NCBI RefSeq assembly: GCF_009765985.1
Contig: NZ_LMUM01000028.1
Coordinates: 163,467 to 227,466, forward strand
Length of the DNA stretch: 64,000 bases
Origin: Acidobacterium sp. S8
GTDB taxonomy: Bacteria > Acidobacteriota > Terriglobia > Terriglobales > Acidobacteriaceae
Reading direction: 5' to 3'
Position numbers and translations under genes: made by a program. Positions 36,729 through 45,499 of this stretch are shown here, piece by piece. Under the pieces are notes generated by a model, which worked only from the letters and a program-made list of their open reading frames with translations, made no database searches and was not told where the DNA came from. How positions within the stretch are numbered: position 1 is the stretch's first letter; each line of letters opens with the position of its first letter.

Positions 36729-36993
36729 ATTTGTTCAAACGGAGATTGGCAGAGAATTATGGGTTAAAAATCTATACTTGAAATAGAGGGAATGTTTGCA
36801 TACCTCGATCCCGAGTCCGGGCTTCTATGCAGGCGTGAAATGGACAAAAAGGGGAGGACCCCCCGCTAAGTCATTGAAAACACTAGAACGAACCTAAGCC
36901 TTTAGATATCAACAGGTTAGCGGGGGATCATCCCCCGCTAACCTGTTGAAAATAAAAGAAATGAAGAGGACAGAGAGGGGGGAGGGGGTACCC
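36729..36993 (+). repeat. Dispersed repeat element with 39-nt palindrome, copy A
   Basis: Three blocks recur, in inverted orientation and the same order, at 52838-53126. (1) 36729-36789, 61 nt, ATTTGTTCAAAC ... CTATACTTGAAATAGAGG, about 50 of 61 positions identical. (2) 36857-36887, 31 nt, GACCCCCCGCTAAGT ... GAAAACACTAGA, 29 of 31 identical. (3) A palindrome at 36918-36940 whose core AGCGGGGGATCATCCCCC is identical. Blocks 2 and 3 are exactly 30 nt apart in both copies. In this copy the palindrome is extended to 39 nt (36910-36948). A G-rich tail ends a few bases before the sdhB stop codon, so the element may also end the sdh transcript. Confidence 0.75.
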
Positions 36994-36995
36994 CG

Positions 36996-37823
36996 TTAGC
37001 TGGTGGCATGTGGATCGATCTTGAGCTTCGACCCTGTACTCCACTCCGTCATCGGCGTAATCGTCTTCACCTCGTTGTCGCGATGTTTCCAGCTTCCCCG
37101 GATGAAGTCACGATTCATCGTCGCAATCACTTCCAGCGGAATCTCCTTCGGGCAGGCACCCGTGCATTCCCCGATATTGGTGCAGCCGCCGAACGATTCG
37201 GTATTCATCTGCGCCACCATGTTGATCGCGCGATGATCGCGCTCCACCTCGCCTTGAGGCAGCACGCTCAGGTGCGCAATCTTGGCTCCGGTAAACAGCG
37301 CAGCCGACGCATTCGGGCACGCAGCCACGCAGGCTCCGCAGCCGATGCAAGCCGCGGCATCCATCGCGCGATCGGCAATCTCTTTGCCCACCAGGATAGT
37401 GTTGCCGTCAGGAGCATTGCCCGTCGAAACCGAAACGTATCCGCCAGAGGCAATAATGCGATCGAACGAGCGCCGATCGACAATCAAATCTTTGATCTCC
37501 GGAAAGGCAGAGGCGCGCCACGGCTCGATCACCAGCTCCTGCCCGTCCTTGAAGTGACGCATCGTGAGCTGGCAAACGGTTGTAGCCGGCATCGGCCCAT
37601 GAGCAACGCCGTTGATCATGAACCCGCACGACCCGCAGATACCTTCGCGGCAATCGTGCTCAAAAGCCACCGGCTCCTCGCCGCGCTCGATAAGCGTTTC
37701 ATTCAGCACGTCGAGGCATTCCAGCATCGACATCTCCGGATTCACGTCGTTCACCGGATAATCAACGAACTGGCCCTTGTCTTTCGGCCCCTTTTGACGC
37801 CAGATTTTCAGCGTTAGTTTCAT
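36996..37823 (-). CDS. sdhB: Succinate dehydrogenase iron-sulfur subunit
   Basis: A 275-residue subunit carrying electrons from SdhA to the membrane quinone site. Cluster ligands are visible: [2Fe-2S] Cys58, Cys63, Cys66 and Cys84 ([10 protein letters not shown] and TTVCQ); then [12 protein letters not shown] (Cys159, 162, 165, 169); then [12 protein letters not shown] (Cys214, 220, 224). This gives the set for [2Fe-2S], [4Fe-4S] and [3Fe-4S] centres. Its start shares one base with the sdhA stop (TAATG). Length and motifs fit the B-type or Bacteroides/Campylobacter-like enzyme rather than the E. coli type. Confidence 0.95.
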   Translation of the reverse strand: MKLTLKIWRQKGPKDKGQFVDYPVNDVNPEMSMLECLDVLNETLIERGEEPVAFEHDCREGICGSCGFMINGVAHGPMPATTVCQLTMRHFKDGQELVIEPWRASAFPEIKDLIVDRRSFDRIIASGGYVSVSTGNAPDGNTILVGKEIADRAMDAAACIGCGACVAACPNASAALFTGAKIAHLSVLPQGEVERDHRAINMVAQMNTESFGGCTNIGECTGACPKEIPLEVIATMNRDFIRGSWKHRDNEVKTITPMTEWSTGSKLKIDPHATS

Positions 37824-39736
37824 TACTTGTAGCTCCTCTGGCTGGGATGAACGTAATTGAATTCGAGCGGCTCTTTATACAGCTCTTCGCGATTGCCCGG
37901 TCCCTGATATCCCCACGCAGCAACGTAGGAATAGTGCTCATCGTCGCGCTGCGCTTCGCCGTCCGGAGTCTGATACTCCTCGCGGAAATGGCCGCCGCAC
38001 GACTCATTACGCTCCAGGGCATCGGTACACATCAGCTCGCCGAGCTCGAAGAAGTCAGCTACGCGTCCAGCCTTCTCCAGGCTCTGGTTCAGGTCGTCGC
38101 CGCTGCCCGGAACATTGACGTTCTGCCAGTATTCCTCGCGCAGCGCGCGAATCTGGCCGATCGCCCTCTGCAATCCCTCAGCCGTGCGCGACATGCCGCA
38201 CTCGTCCCACATGATCTTGCCCAGCTCGCGGTGGAACGAATCGACGGTCCGCTTGCCCTTGATCGAAAGCAGCTTCTCGGTCATCTGCCGCACACTGGAA
38301 ACCGTGCTGCGAACTTCTTCGTTCGAAGCGTCCACCTTGCCCAGCTTGTTCGACGCCAGGTAATTGCCCACAGTGTAGGGAATGATGAAGTATCCATCCG
38401 AGAGACCCTGCATCAGCGCGCTCGCGCCAAGCCGGTTCGCGCCGTGATCGGAGAAGTTCGCTTCACCCAGCACAAACAGCCCGGGAATCGTGCTCTGCAG
38501 GTTGTAGTCCACCCACAGCCCGCCCATCGTGTAGTGGATCGCCGGATAGATACGCATCGGAACCTTGTAGGGGTTCTCATCCGTAATGCGCTGGTACATA
38601 TCGAAGAGGTTGCCGTAGCGTTCCCGAATTGTGTGCTCGCCCAGCCGCTTGATGGCATCGCCGAAGTCGAGATAGACGCCGAGTCCGGACTCGCCAACGC
38701 CGCGCCCTTCGTCGCAGACAGCCTTCGCGTTGCGCGAAGCCACGTCGCGCGGTACAAGATTGCCGAAGCTCGGATAGCGCCGCTCAAGATAGTAATCGCG
38801 CTCCGCCTCAGGAATCTGATCCGGAGACCGCTTATCGCCCTTCTTCAGCGGCACCCAGATGCGCCCATCGTTACGCAGAGATTCACTCATCAGCGTCAGC
38901 TTCGACTGGTAGTCGCCCGAAACCGGAATGCACGTCGGGTGAATCTGCGTGTAGCAGGGATTGGCAAACAGCGCCCCGCGCTTATGCGCGCGCCAGCTCG
39001 CCGTAACGTTCGATCCCTTGGCATTGGTCGAGAGATAGTAGACGTTTCCGTATCCACCAGTCCCCAGAATCACCGCATCGCCAATATGCGTATCGATCTC
39101 GCCCGTAACCAGATTGCGCGTCACGATGCCGCGAGCCTTGCCATCGATCACGATCAGGTCCAGCATCTCGGTGCGCGAGTACATCGTCACCGTGCCCGCC
39201 TGAATCTGCCGCTCTAACGCCTGGTACGCGCCGAGAAGCAGCTGCTGACCCGTCTGCCCACGCGCATAGAAGGTACGCGAAACCTGCGCCCCGCCGAATG
39301 AGCGGTTCGTCAGCGTGCCGCCGTACTCACGCGCAAACGGCACCCCCTGCGCCACGCACTGGTCGATGATGCTCACGCTGATCTGTGCCAGCCGGTAGAC
39401 ATTGGCCTCGCGTGCGCGGAAGTCGCCGCCCTTCACCGTGTCATAGAAGAGCCGGTATACGCTATCGCCATCATTCTGGTAGTTCTTGGCTGCGTTGATG
39501 CCGCCCTGCGCAGCAATCGAGTGCGCGCGGCGCGGCGAATCCTGGAAGCAGAAGCACTTGATGTTGTAGCCCAGCTCACCCAGCGTAGCCGCAGCCGAAG
39601 CCCCCGCCAGGCCGGAGCCGACGACGATAATCGTATGTTTGCGCTTGTTGGCCGGATTCACCAGCTTGAGATCGAAGCGCGCCTTGTCCCATGCCTGCTC
39701 AATCGGGCCGGTAGGTAGTTTTCCGTCGAGTGTCAT
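37823..39736 (-). CDS. sdhA: Succinate dehydrogenase flavoprotein subunit
   Basis: A 637-residue catalytic subunit oxidising succinate to fumarate. Seen: the FAD-binding [22 protein letters not shown] (about 36-57), the covalent-FAD histidine in [14 protein letters not shown] (His72), [29 protein letters not shown], the substrate region HPTCIP and [37 protein letters not shown], and the catalytic arginine segment [17 protein letters not shown]. The start follows the sdhC stop with no gap (TAA-ATG). It is the largest gene of the sdhCAB operon. Confidence 0.96.
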   Translation of the reverse strand: MTLDGKLPTGPIEQAWDKARFDLKLVNPANKRKHTIIVVGSGLAGASAAATLGELGYNIKCFCFQDSPRRAHSIAAQGGINAAKNYQNDGDSVYRLFYDTVKGGDFRAREANVYRLAQISVSIIDQCVAQGVPFAREYGGTLTNRSFGGAQVSRTFYARGQTGQQLLLGAYQALERQIQAGTVTMYSRTEMLDLIVIDGKARGIVTRNLVTGEIDTHIGDAVILGTGGYGNVYYLSTNAKGSNVTASWRAHKRGALFANPCYTQIHPTCIPVSGDYQSKLTLMSESLRNDGRIWVPLKKGDKRSPDQIPEAERDYYLERRYPSFGNLVPRDVASRNAKAVCDEGRGVGESGLGVYLDFGDAIKRLGEHTIRERYGNLFDMYQRITDENPYKVPMRIYPAIHYTMGGLWVDYNLQSTIPGLFVLGEANFSDHGANRLGASALMQGLSDGYFIIPYTVGNYLASNKLGKVDASNEEVRSTVSSVRQMTEKLLSIKGKRTVDSFHRELGKIMWDECGMSRTAEGLQRAIGQIRALREEYWQNVNVPGSGDDLNQSLEKAGRVADFFELGELMCTDALERNESCGGHFREEYQTPDGEAQRDDEHYSYVAAWGYQGPGNREELYKEPLEFNYVHPSQRSYK

Positions 39737-40426
39737 TTACTTTACGATCCCCAGCAAAACGCTAATCGGAATGGAAATGTATCCAAGAACAATCAGCACG
39801 GCGATAATCGCAGCCGCGCCCTTCAGGATAGGAGTGTGCCGCGGATGATTGAAGCCCACCGACTGAAACATGCTCCAGAGACCATGGCGCAGGTGCAATC
39901 CAAGCAGGCAGATGGAGAAGATGTACCAAACCGAAACCCACCACACGCTGAACCCGGCAACGACGTTGTGATACACATCGCCTTCGATAAACTGCGATTC
40001 CGGATGAATATATCCGGCAGTGAACTGCAGCAGATGGAAGATGACGAAGGCCAGAACAATGGGGCCGGACCAGTACATCGTCCGCGAAGCATACGAAGAC
40101 TTAATCGCTTCCTTACGCGAATACCTGACCGGCCGCGCCTTCTTCTTAAGGAGTGCAAGCTGCACCGTAGCCGTAATATGCAACAGAACAGAGATGATCA
40201 GCACAATGCGAACCGGCCAGAGCAGCTCCCCAATACTGTGCAGAAAATGGCCGTAGGCATTCAGCTTCGCCGGGCCTTCAAAAATTTGCAGGTTTCCCGC
40301 CAGGTGGCCAATGACGAAAAGGAACAGGATCGATCCTGTCACCGCCATCACGACCTTCTTGCCGTTCGTCGAGCCCCAGAAGCTGGCTTTCCCGCTCTTT
40401 GGCAGATTCACTGCAGTTGTGCTCAT
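39737..40426 (-). CDS. sdhC: Succinate dehydrogenase cytochrome b subunit
   Basis: A 229-residue membrane anchor of the single-subunit, five-helix, two-haem type (TIGR02046-like). Five hydrophobic helices begin with KKVVMAVTGSILFLFVIGHLAGN. Candidate haem-ligand histidines lie in VIGHLAGN, AYGHFLHS, ILFHIT-like LLHITAT, FHLLQF and LLGLHLRHGLWS. The ribosome binding site is GGAAAG. It heads the operon with a candidate promoter at 40480-40508. There is no sdhD, as expected for this class. Confidence 0.94.
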   Translation of the reverse strand: MSTTAVNLPKSGKASFWGSTNGKKVVMAVTGSILFLFVIGHLAGNLQIFEGPAKLNAYGHFLHSIGELLWPVRIVLIISVLLHITATVQLALLKKKARPVRYSRKEAIKSSYASRTMYWSGPIVLAFVIFHLLQFTAGYIHPESQFIEGDVYHNVVAGFSVWWVSVWYIFSICLLGLHLRHGLWSMFQSVGFNHPRHTPILKGAAAIIAVLIVLGYISIPISVLLGIVK

Positions 40427-40479
40427 TGGCTTCTTTCCATCGCGTGATTGTTTTCAAACAACATGGATCTTCCTTGCTG

Positions 40480-40508
40480 ACTTAATAGTCATTTATGTCC
40501 GGTGACAA
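40480..40508 (-). promoter_or_regulatory. Candidate promoter of sdhCAB
   Basis: On the minus strand TTGTCA (40508-40503), 17 nt, then TTAAGT (40485-40480), about 55 nt before the sdhC start. The -10 is weak. The rest of the roughly 230-nt gap to rdgB shows nothing else that I can name. Confidence 0.35.
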
Positions 40509-40657
40509 AGCAATGCGAGCCGGTCGAAGTTGTAGCCCGTGCATCCGCTGCAGAGAACTGACCTGAACCCTGCTAAATCTTTTAGAGGTATCACCCTTTA
40601 TTATTGGTGCGCGGAACAATGACCGTCAAGAATCTGAGGCACTTCCGTCAACTCTGC

Positions 40658-41281
40658 TCAAAATTGCCCTTGCGGAAGCTTGTTGAGCAATGCCGCAAAA
40701 GCCTTGCCGCGATGGCTCAAAGACTGTTTCCTCACCAGATCGATCTCCGCCATCGTCTTACCCAGTTCCGGCAGATAAAAGAGCGGATCATACCCAAACC
40801 CGCCCGTTCCCCGAGGTTCCTGCACGATTTCACCCTCAACCGAGCCTTCAGCCGTGATCAGTACCTCGCCCTTTCGAGCCGCCGCGATCACACAGCGGTA
40901 ACGAGCTGTAATCTTTTCGCCCTTGTGCGCAGTCAGCCGCTCGAGAAGATATCGATTATTCCGCTCGTCCGTGCTTGCCTCCGTCGGTGCTGCAAAGCCT
41001 ACGTCATCGGCAAATCGAGCGGAGCGCACACCAGGCTCTCCATTCAATCCGTCTACCTCCAGCCCTGAATCGTCTGCAATGATCAGATCTTCGGGCGAAA
41101 ATTTGCTGTAATAGGCAGCCTTTAGCCAGGCATTGTCCTCGAAGGTCAGACCATCTTCATCAGGAGCAGGAATGTTTTTGAGATCAGGCAGCGGAAGCAC
41201 ATCGAATTGGTAAACCTCGGCGGCTGCGGCAAAATCGCGCAGCTTACCCTGATTGCTGCTGGCTATATAAAGAGTCGACAT
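40658..41281 (-). CDS. rdgB: Non-canonical purine NTP pyrophosphatase (RdgB/HAM1)
   Basis: A 207-residue house-cleaning enzyme that hydrolyses dITP, dXTP and ITP to monophosphates, preventing their incorporation. The ATG at 41281 gives the family N-terminus MSTLYIASSNQGKLRDF; the frame extends 34 codons upstream without similarity. Seen: the nucleotide-loop TSNQGK equivalent (ASSNQGK), EDNAWLKAAYYSK, IADDSGLEVDGLNGEPGVRSARF, GGFGYDPLFYLP, and SHRGKAF near the end. All match the family. It is on the same strand as sdhC but about 230 nt upstream of it. Confidence 0.95.
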   Translation of the reverse strand: MSTLYIASSNQGKLRDFAAAAEVYQFDVLPLPDLKNIPAPDEDGLTFEDNAWLKAAYYSKFSPEDLIIADDSGLEVDGLNGEPGVRSARFADDVGFAAPTEASTDERNNRYLLERLTAHKGEKITARYRCVIAAARKGEVLITAEGSVEGEIVQEPRGTGGFGYDPLFYLPELGKTMAEIDLVRKQSLSHRGKAFAALLNKLPQGQF

Positions 41282-41407
41282 CGTATATAGATTAAGCCAG
41301 ACAGAAATCCTCTCCCCTCTTGACAACTTCTCCACGCCCGTCCAGAGGTGCAATTTCCAGATGCTGTGATAGGGTGTTTTCAATCTGTGAGGCGGTAAAT
41401 TGCGGCC

Positions 41408-43894
41408 ATGATCTGGAATGATGTGAAGTACGCACTGCGTCAGTTGGCGAAAACTCCGGGCTTTACTCTCACTGCGGTTTTTACCCTCGCGCTCGGCATC
41501 GGCGTCAATGCGGCCATGTTCTCCGTCATCGATCAGGTACTACTGCGGCCGCTGCCCTATCAGAATGCAGAACGTCTCATCCGTTTCGGTGGCCGGTCGC
41601 AGAGCGGCAACGATTTTTCCTCTTCGTCCCTGCCCGATGCAAAAGACTTCGCCGCGCGCAGTCATTCGTTGCAAGGCGTAATTTACTACTCGTACAAGTT
41701 TGCCTCTGTCAGCGGAACCGATGAGCCGAAGCTCACCCCGCAGGTCATCAGCAGCACGAATCTATTCGACGCATTAGGTGTGCGGCCACTCCTTGGGCGC
41801 ACCTTTATCGAAGACGACGCCAAGCCGGGAAGAAGCAATGTGCTGATACTGAGCTATGGCGTCTGGAAGGATCAGTTCCATAGCGATGAGAGCGTCGTCG
41901 GACGCTCGATCAAGATCAATGACGACCCTTACACGATCATCGGAGTTCTGCCGCAGGGAATGGGTTTCCCCGGCGACAGCCCCGACGGCCTTTTATACGC
42001 GCCCATGGATACCAGTGATCCCTCCCTGCAGGATCGCGGAAATGCGGGGCTAACGCTTGTTGGGCTGCTGCGCCCCGGTGTCCAGCCTGCTCAGGCTCAG
42101 GCCGAACTGAACGGCATCCGCCAGCAGTTGTTGAAGGAGTATCCAAAAGACGAAGGAAAAGATCCGATCCGCGTCATTCCTTATCGAGATTCGTTGACTC
42201 CAAAAATCCGTCCCGCGCTGCATGCTCTCAGTTTCGCTGTAATCGCGGTGTGGCTCATTGCCTGCGCGAACGTTGCCGGCCTCATGCTCACGCGCGCAAA
42301 TACCCGCCGCAGAGAAATTGCGATTCGTTCCGCTCTCGGCGCCATGCGGCGCAGATTGGTGCAGCAGTTTCTTACGGAATGCCTGCTGTTGGCAGTCTTT
42401 GGAGGAACAGCAGGCTTGGGTATCGCCGCTCTGATCCTGCGCATGCTGCGTCACTATCTCTCAAGCGAGGTCATCTATGGGGCAGATATTCATATCAATG
42501 GATGGGTTTGCGCCTTCTTGTTCATGGCCTCCTGCCTCTCGGCTGTGTTCTTCGGACTGCTTCCTTCCTGGATTGCAGCCAATGCTCCTGCGCAGGAGGG
42601 ATTGCGTGATAATTCGGCAGCTGCCGGAAGCAGCAGGAGACAGGCATTCTGGCGGGATGCGGTTGTCGTCGGAGAGATAACACTGACACTGGCATTGCTG
42701 ATTGCCGCTGGCCTCATGATCCGAACCTTGTTCCTTCTTCAGCATGCGCGCTTAGGGTTTGTAGCAGAAAACGTCGTCACCGGGCAGATGTTCCTTCCCA
42801 CGCACGGCAATAGCCTGTTTGGCTTGCAGTTCAATTCTGAAAAATCTCCGGATATGATCAAGATCTTCTATACACCGCTGCTCGATAAGCTCGCGCATAT
42901 GCCCGGAATCAGTAATGTCAGCTTGGAGACAGTGCGCCCTATGCAGCCGAACTGGTCATTCACCAGCGGCATATGGGTGCATGGGCGGCCAAAGCCAAAC
43001 GCTGCCGATGCGCAGAATGCGGCTGTCCGCGCTATGAATCCGGGATATTTCCCGACCTTTGGAATCCGGCTGTTGAAAGGCCGCTTTTTCAACGATCAGG
43101 ACACGTCGGATTCCCCACTCGTTGCCATCGTGAATCAGGCCTTTGCAAAAATGGTGTTTCCCAATGAGGATCCGATTGGCAAACAGATTAATGTCAGTGA
43201 CAAAGATACAAATGGCCCGCGCGGATGGGCAACGATCGTCGGCATCGCGGATGATGTTCGCCAGATCTCCGCTGGAGACAATGCCTTACCTGAGTTTGAT
43301 CTCAACCTGATGCAGTTGACTCCTAAGGACGAGCTCTATCCCATCCTCGTATCATTCATCATGAATGTCTCCGTGCGGACTCACCTGCCTCTGGATGTTA
43401 CGGAGAAATCCATTCGCACCGCCGTGCACCAGCTTCAGCCCGATATAGCCTTTGATAATCTCGCGCCGATGAAACAGATTGTGGAAGATTCCATGGGTAA
43501 CCAGACGCTTGGGGCTCGGCTGCTGGGCATCTTCGGTCTGGCTGCGCTGCTCATTGCCGTTGCCGGAATCTACGGTTTGCTCTCATACTCTGTAAGCCAA
43601 CGCACACGCGAATTCGGCGTGCGTCTTGCGCTGGGTTCCTCGCAGAATCGTGTCGCATGGCTGGTGTTGCGTCATGCCTGTGCGCTGCTTGCCATCGGTG
43701 TTGCTGCTGGCATCGCAATCGCCGTTGCCGCCAGCGGAGTCATGCGGGCCTTCATCTATGGCTTTCACGGATATGACATATTCACCGTCTTTGCGGTAGC
43801 TGCAATTCTCGCAATCTGCGGACTCATCGCAAGTTATATTCCGGCGCGTCGTGCAGCTGGTGTAGACCCCATGGAGGCCTTGCGCTCGGAATGA
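41408..43894 (+). CDS. Acidobacterial orphan permease (MacB/FtsX-type ABC permease, ADOP)
   Basis: An 828-residue membrane protein with two tandem MacB periplasmic-core plus FtsX-permease units, the layout named 'acidobacterial duplicated orphan permease'. Seen: MIWNDVKYALRQLAKTPGFT, the first helix LTAVFTLALGIGVNAAMFSV, LLRPLPYQNAERL, a first FtsX block (WLIACANVAGLMLTRANTRRREIAIRSALGA), a second periplasmic domain (about 440-660), and a C-terminal FtsX block (GLLSYSVSQRTREFGVRLALGSS ... YIPARRAAGVDPMEALRSE). No ATPase gene is adjacent. The role is unknown; MacB relatives transmit mechanical force to outer-membrane partners or export lipoproteins or peptides. The last codons overlap the exported Nif3-like gene. 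Confidence 0.93.
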   Translation: MIWNDVKYALRQLAKTPGFTLTAVFTLALGIGVNAAMFSVIDQVLLRPLPYQNAERLIRFGGRSQSGNDFSSSSLPDAKDFAARSHSLQGVIYYSYKFASVSGTDEPKLTPQVISSTNLFDALGVRPLLGRTFIEDDAKPGRSNVLILSYGVWKDQFHSDESVVGRSIKINDDPYTIIGVLPQGMGFPGDSPDGLLYAPMDTSDPSLQDRGNAGLTLVGLLRPGVQPAQAQAELNGIRQQLLKEYPKDEGKDPIRVIPYRDSLTPKIRPALHALSFAVIAVWLIACANVAGLMLTRANTRRREIAIRSALGAMRRRLVQQFLTECLLLAVFGGTAGLGIAALILRMLRHYLSSEVIYGADIHINGWVCAFLFMASCLSAVFFGLLPSWIAANAPAQEGLRDNSAAAGSSRRQAFWRDAVVVGEITLTLALLIAAGLMIRTLFLLQHARLGFVAENVVTGQMFLPTHGNSLFGLQFNSEKSPDMIKIFYTPLLDKLAHMPGISNVSLETVRPMQPNWSFTSGIWVHGRPKPNAADAQNAAVRAMNPGYFPTFGIRLLKGRFFNDQDTSDSPLVAIVNQAFAKMVFPNEDPIGKQINVSDKDTNGPRGWATIVGIADDVRQISAGDNALPEFDLNLMQLTPKDELYPILVSFIMNVSVRTHLPLDVTEKSIRTAVHQLQPDIAFDNLAPMKQIVEDSMGNQTLGARLLGIFGLAALLIAVAGIYGLLSYSVSQRTREFGVRLALGSSQNRVAWLVLRHACALLAIGVAAGIAIAVAASGVMRAFIYGFHGYDIFTVFAVAAILAICGLIASYIPARRAAGVDPMEALRSE

Positions 43895-44754
43895 AGTTGC
43901 TCTCGGTCATCTTTGTTGCAGCATTCGCCGTTTCTCAAGTATCGGCACAAACAGCAACCACCTCGCTCACTGCAGATGTCGTCATCAAGCGCATCATCGC
44001 AGCCACAGGCGCAACGCCGCCCGACAATACCGTAGACACCATCAAGGCAGGCGATCCGAATACGGTTGTGACCGGCATCGTCACCACTTTCCTCGATACC
44101 TATCAGGTGTTAGAGCAGGCCGTAGCCGATGGGAAAAATCTCATCGTGACCCACGAGCCTACCTTCTACAACCATCCGGACGATATGTCTGTCCTCGGCA
44201 ACGATCCGGTGCAGGCGCAGAAGCTGGCCTATATCAAAGAACATCACCTGGTCGTCTGGCGATTCCATGACACGTGGCACCTCCGCAAACCAGACGGCAT
44301 CCTCGAAGGCGTCATCGATGAGTTTGGCTGGAGGCCTTACCAAAGCAGCGCGGACCCGCACCTCTTCACCTTGCCGCCAACTACGGTATCCCAGTTAGCT
44401 GCCACCCTGCGATCCAAGGCAGGCTCACGGTTGATTCGCGTCGTGGGCGATCCTAATATGTCGGTCACGCACATCGGGTTGCTCCCGGGAGCATCCGGCT
44501 TGCAGAAGCAGGTCAAAATGCTGGAACGCGATGATGTTCAGGTGCTTGTCGCAGGCGAAGCATCCGAATGGGAGACGGTGGAATACGTCCGGGACGCCGC
44601 CAGACAGGGAAGACAGAAGGCCTTGATCTTGCTCGGCCACGAAGTCTCAGAAGAAGCAGGCATGAGTTATTGCGCTCAATGGCTGAAGGGCGTTCTGCCG
44701 GGCATCCCTGTCGAGTTCGTAAAAGCGGGCGAACCATTCTGGGCGCCCCGATAG
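43891..44754 (+). CDS. Exported Nif3-like (DUF34) dinuclear-metal protein
   Basis: A 287-residue protein whose start overlaps the orphan permease stop by 4 nt (ATGA). It begins with a Sec-type signal peptide (LLSVIFVAAFAVSQVSAQ), unusual because Nif3 proteins are normally cytosolic. The mature part has the Nif3 pattern: TVVTGIVTTFLDTYQVLEQAVADGKNLIVTHEPTFYNH (metal-binding His), WRFHDTWH, a central domain, and a C-terminal VLVAGEASEWETVEYV with Glu and LGHEVSEEAGM. Nif3/DUF34 members are implicated in metal handling or as GTP cyclohydrolase-like hydrolases; the substrate is unknown. Co-translation with the permease suggests that they act together at the membrane. Confidence 0.85.
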   Translation: MKLLSVIFVAAFAVSQVSAQTATTSLTADVVIKRIIAATGATPPDNTVDTIKAGDPNTVVTGIVTTFLDTYQVLEQAVADGKNLIVTHEPTFYNHPDDMSVLGNDPVQAQKLAYIKEHHLVVWRFHDTWHLRKPDGILEGVIDEFGWRPYQSSADPHLFTLPPTTVSQLAATLRSKAGSRLIRVVGDPNMSVTHIGLLPGASGLQKQVKMLERDDVQVLVAGEASEWETVEYVRDAARQGRQKALILLGHEVSEEAGMSYCAQWLKGVLPGIPVEFVKAGEPFWAPR

Positions 44755-44780
44755 CCGGCTTAAACCAGTAAAAATCTAGT

Positions 44781-44858
44781 CGTCATTCTGAGCTGAAGGC
44801 CGAAGAATCCCCAACCATCTGAGCTCGAAATCCTTCCTCCGGTCGGCTCAGAATGACG
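44781..44858 (+). terminator. Inverted CGTCATTCTGAGC repeat, probable bidirectional terminator
   Basis: Arms CGTCATTCTGAGC at 44781-44793 and its complement at 44846-44858 enclose a loop with GAAGAATCC / GAAATCCTTCC halves. It lies exactly between the converging Nif3-like gene and the response regulator. The core matches the dispersed repeat at 24227. Confidence 0.6.
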
Positions 44859-44884
44859 AGGCAATAGCAGCTGCTAATGAGGAG

Positions 44885-45499
44885 CTAGAGCCAGCCTTTA
44901 GAGCGTGCAATCCGCGCTGCTTCCACCCGATTCGAAGCACCCAGCTTGCTGATAGCCTCTGAGAGGTAATTCCGTACCGTGCCTTCAGAAAGATGCAGTT
45001 CATCGGCGATCTCAGTGCTGGATTTGCCTTCACCCGCGCGCCAGAGAATCTGCCGCTCGCGTTCGGTCAGCGGATCGGGATCGGCGCTCCATGCCTCCGC
45101 AGCCAGGTCGGGATCGACGACGCGCAGTCCGCGATGCACACGTCGCACCGCTTCTGCGAGTTCCGACGCCGGACGATCTTTGAGCAGATAGCCCTTGGCT
45201 CCGGCATCCAGCGCCCGTCGCAGATACCCGGGCCGCGCAAATGTAGTCAGAATTACGACGCGCGTCTTCGGATAACGGTCATTCACCTCGCTGGCGAGTG
45301 TCAGTCCAGTCATCTCCGGCATTTCGATATCGGTCACCAGAACGTCTGGAGAATACTTTCCCACCGCCGTCAGAGCCTCGCGACCATTGCGGGCCCGCGC
45401 GCAAACGGCAATATCTGACTCGGTTTCAAGCAATGCGGCCAGAGCGCCCAGCACCATCGCCTGATCTTCCGCAACAATGACTTGGATTTTCTTATTCAT
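44885..45499 (-). CDS. NarL/DesR-type response regulator
   Basis: A 204-residue two-domain regulator. Receiver: acidic pair Glu11-Asp12 (VIVAEDQ), phospho-acceptor Asp57 (VLVTDIEMPEMTG), Thr in VVILTTFARP, Lys in YLLKDRPASEL. Output: a LuxR-type helix-turn-helix (LTERERQILWRAGEGKSSTEIADELHLSEGTVRNYLSEAISKLGA). It overlaps the histidine kinase stop by 4 nt. The FARPGYLRRALDAGAKGYLLKD pattern is close to DesR/LiaR-like regulators that control membrane-stress ABC transporters, and the neighbouring ABC genes are the obvious target. Confidence 0.94.
   Translation of the reverse strand: MNKKIQVIVAEDQAMVLGALAALLETESDIAVCARARNGREALTAVGKYSPDVLVTDIEMPEMTGLTLASEVNDRYPKTRVVILTTFARPGYLRRALDAGAKGYLLKDRPASELAEAVRRVHRGLRVVDPDLAAEAWSADPDPLTERERQILWRAGEGKSSTEIADELHLSEGTVRNYLSEAISKLGASNRVEAARIARSKGWL

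Noticed and set aside
37008-39217. Long plus-strand frames (269 and 456 codons) opposite sdhB and sdhA.
   Set aside because: sdhA and sdhB are unmistakable on the minus strand with all cofactor ligands; the antisense frames lack any protein features.
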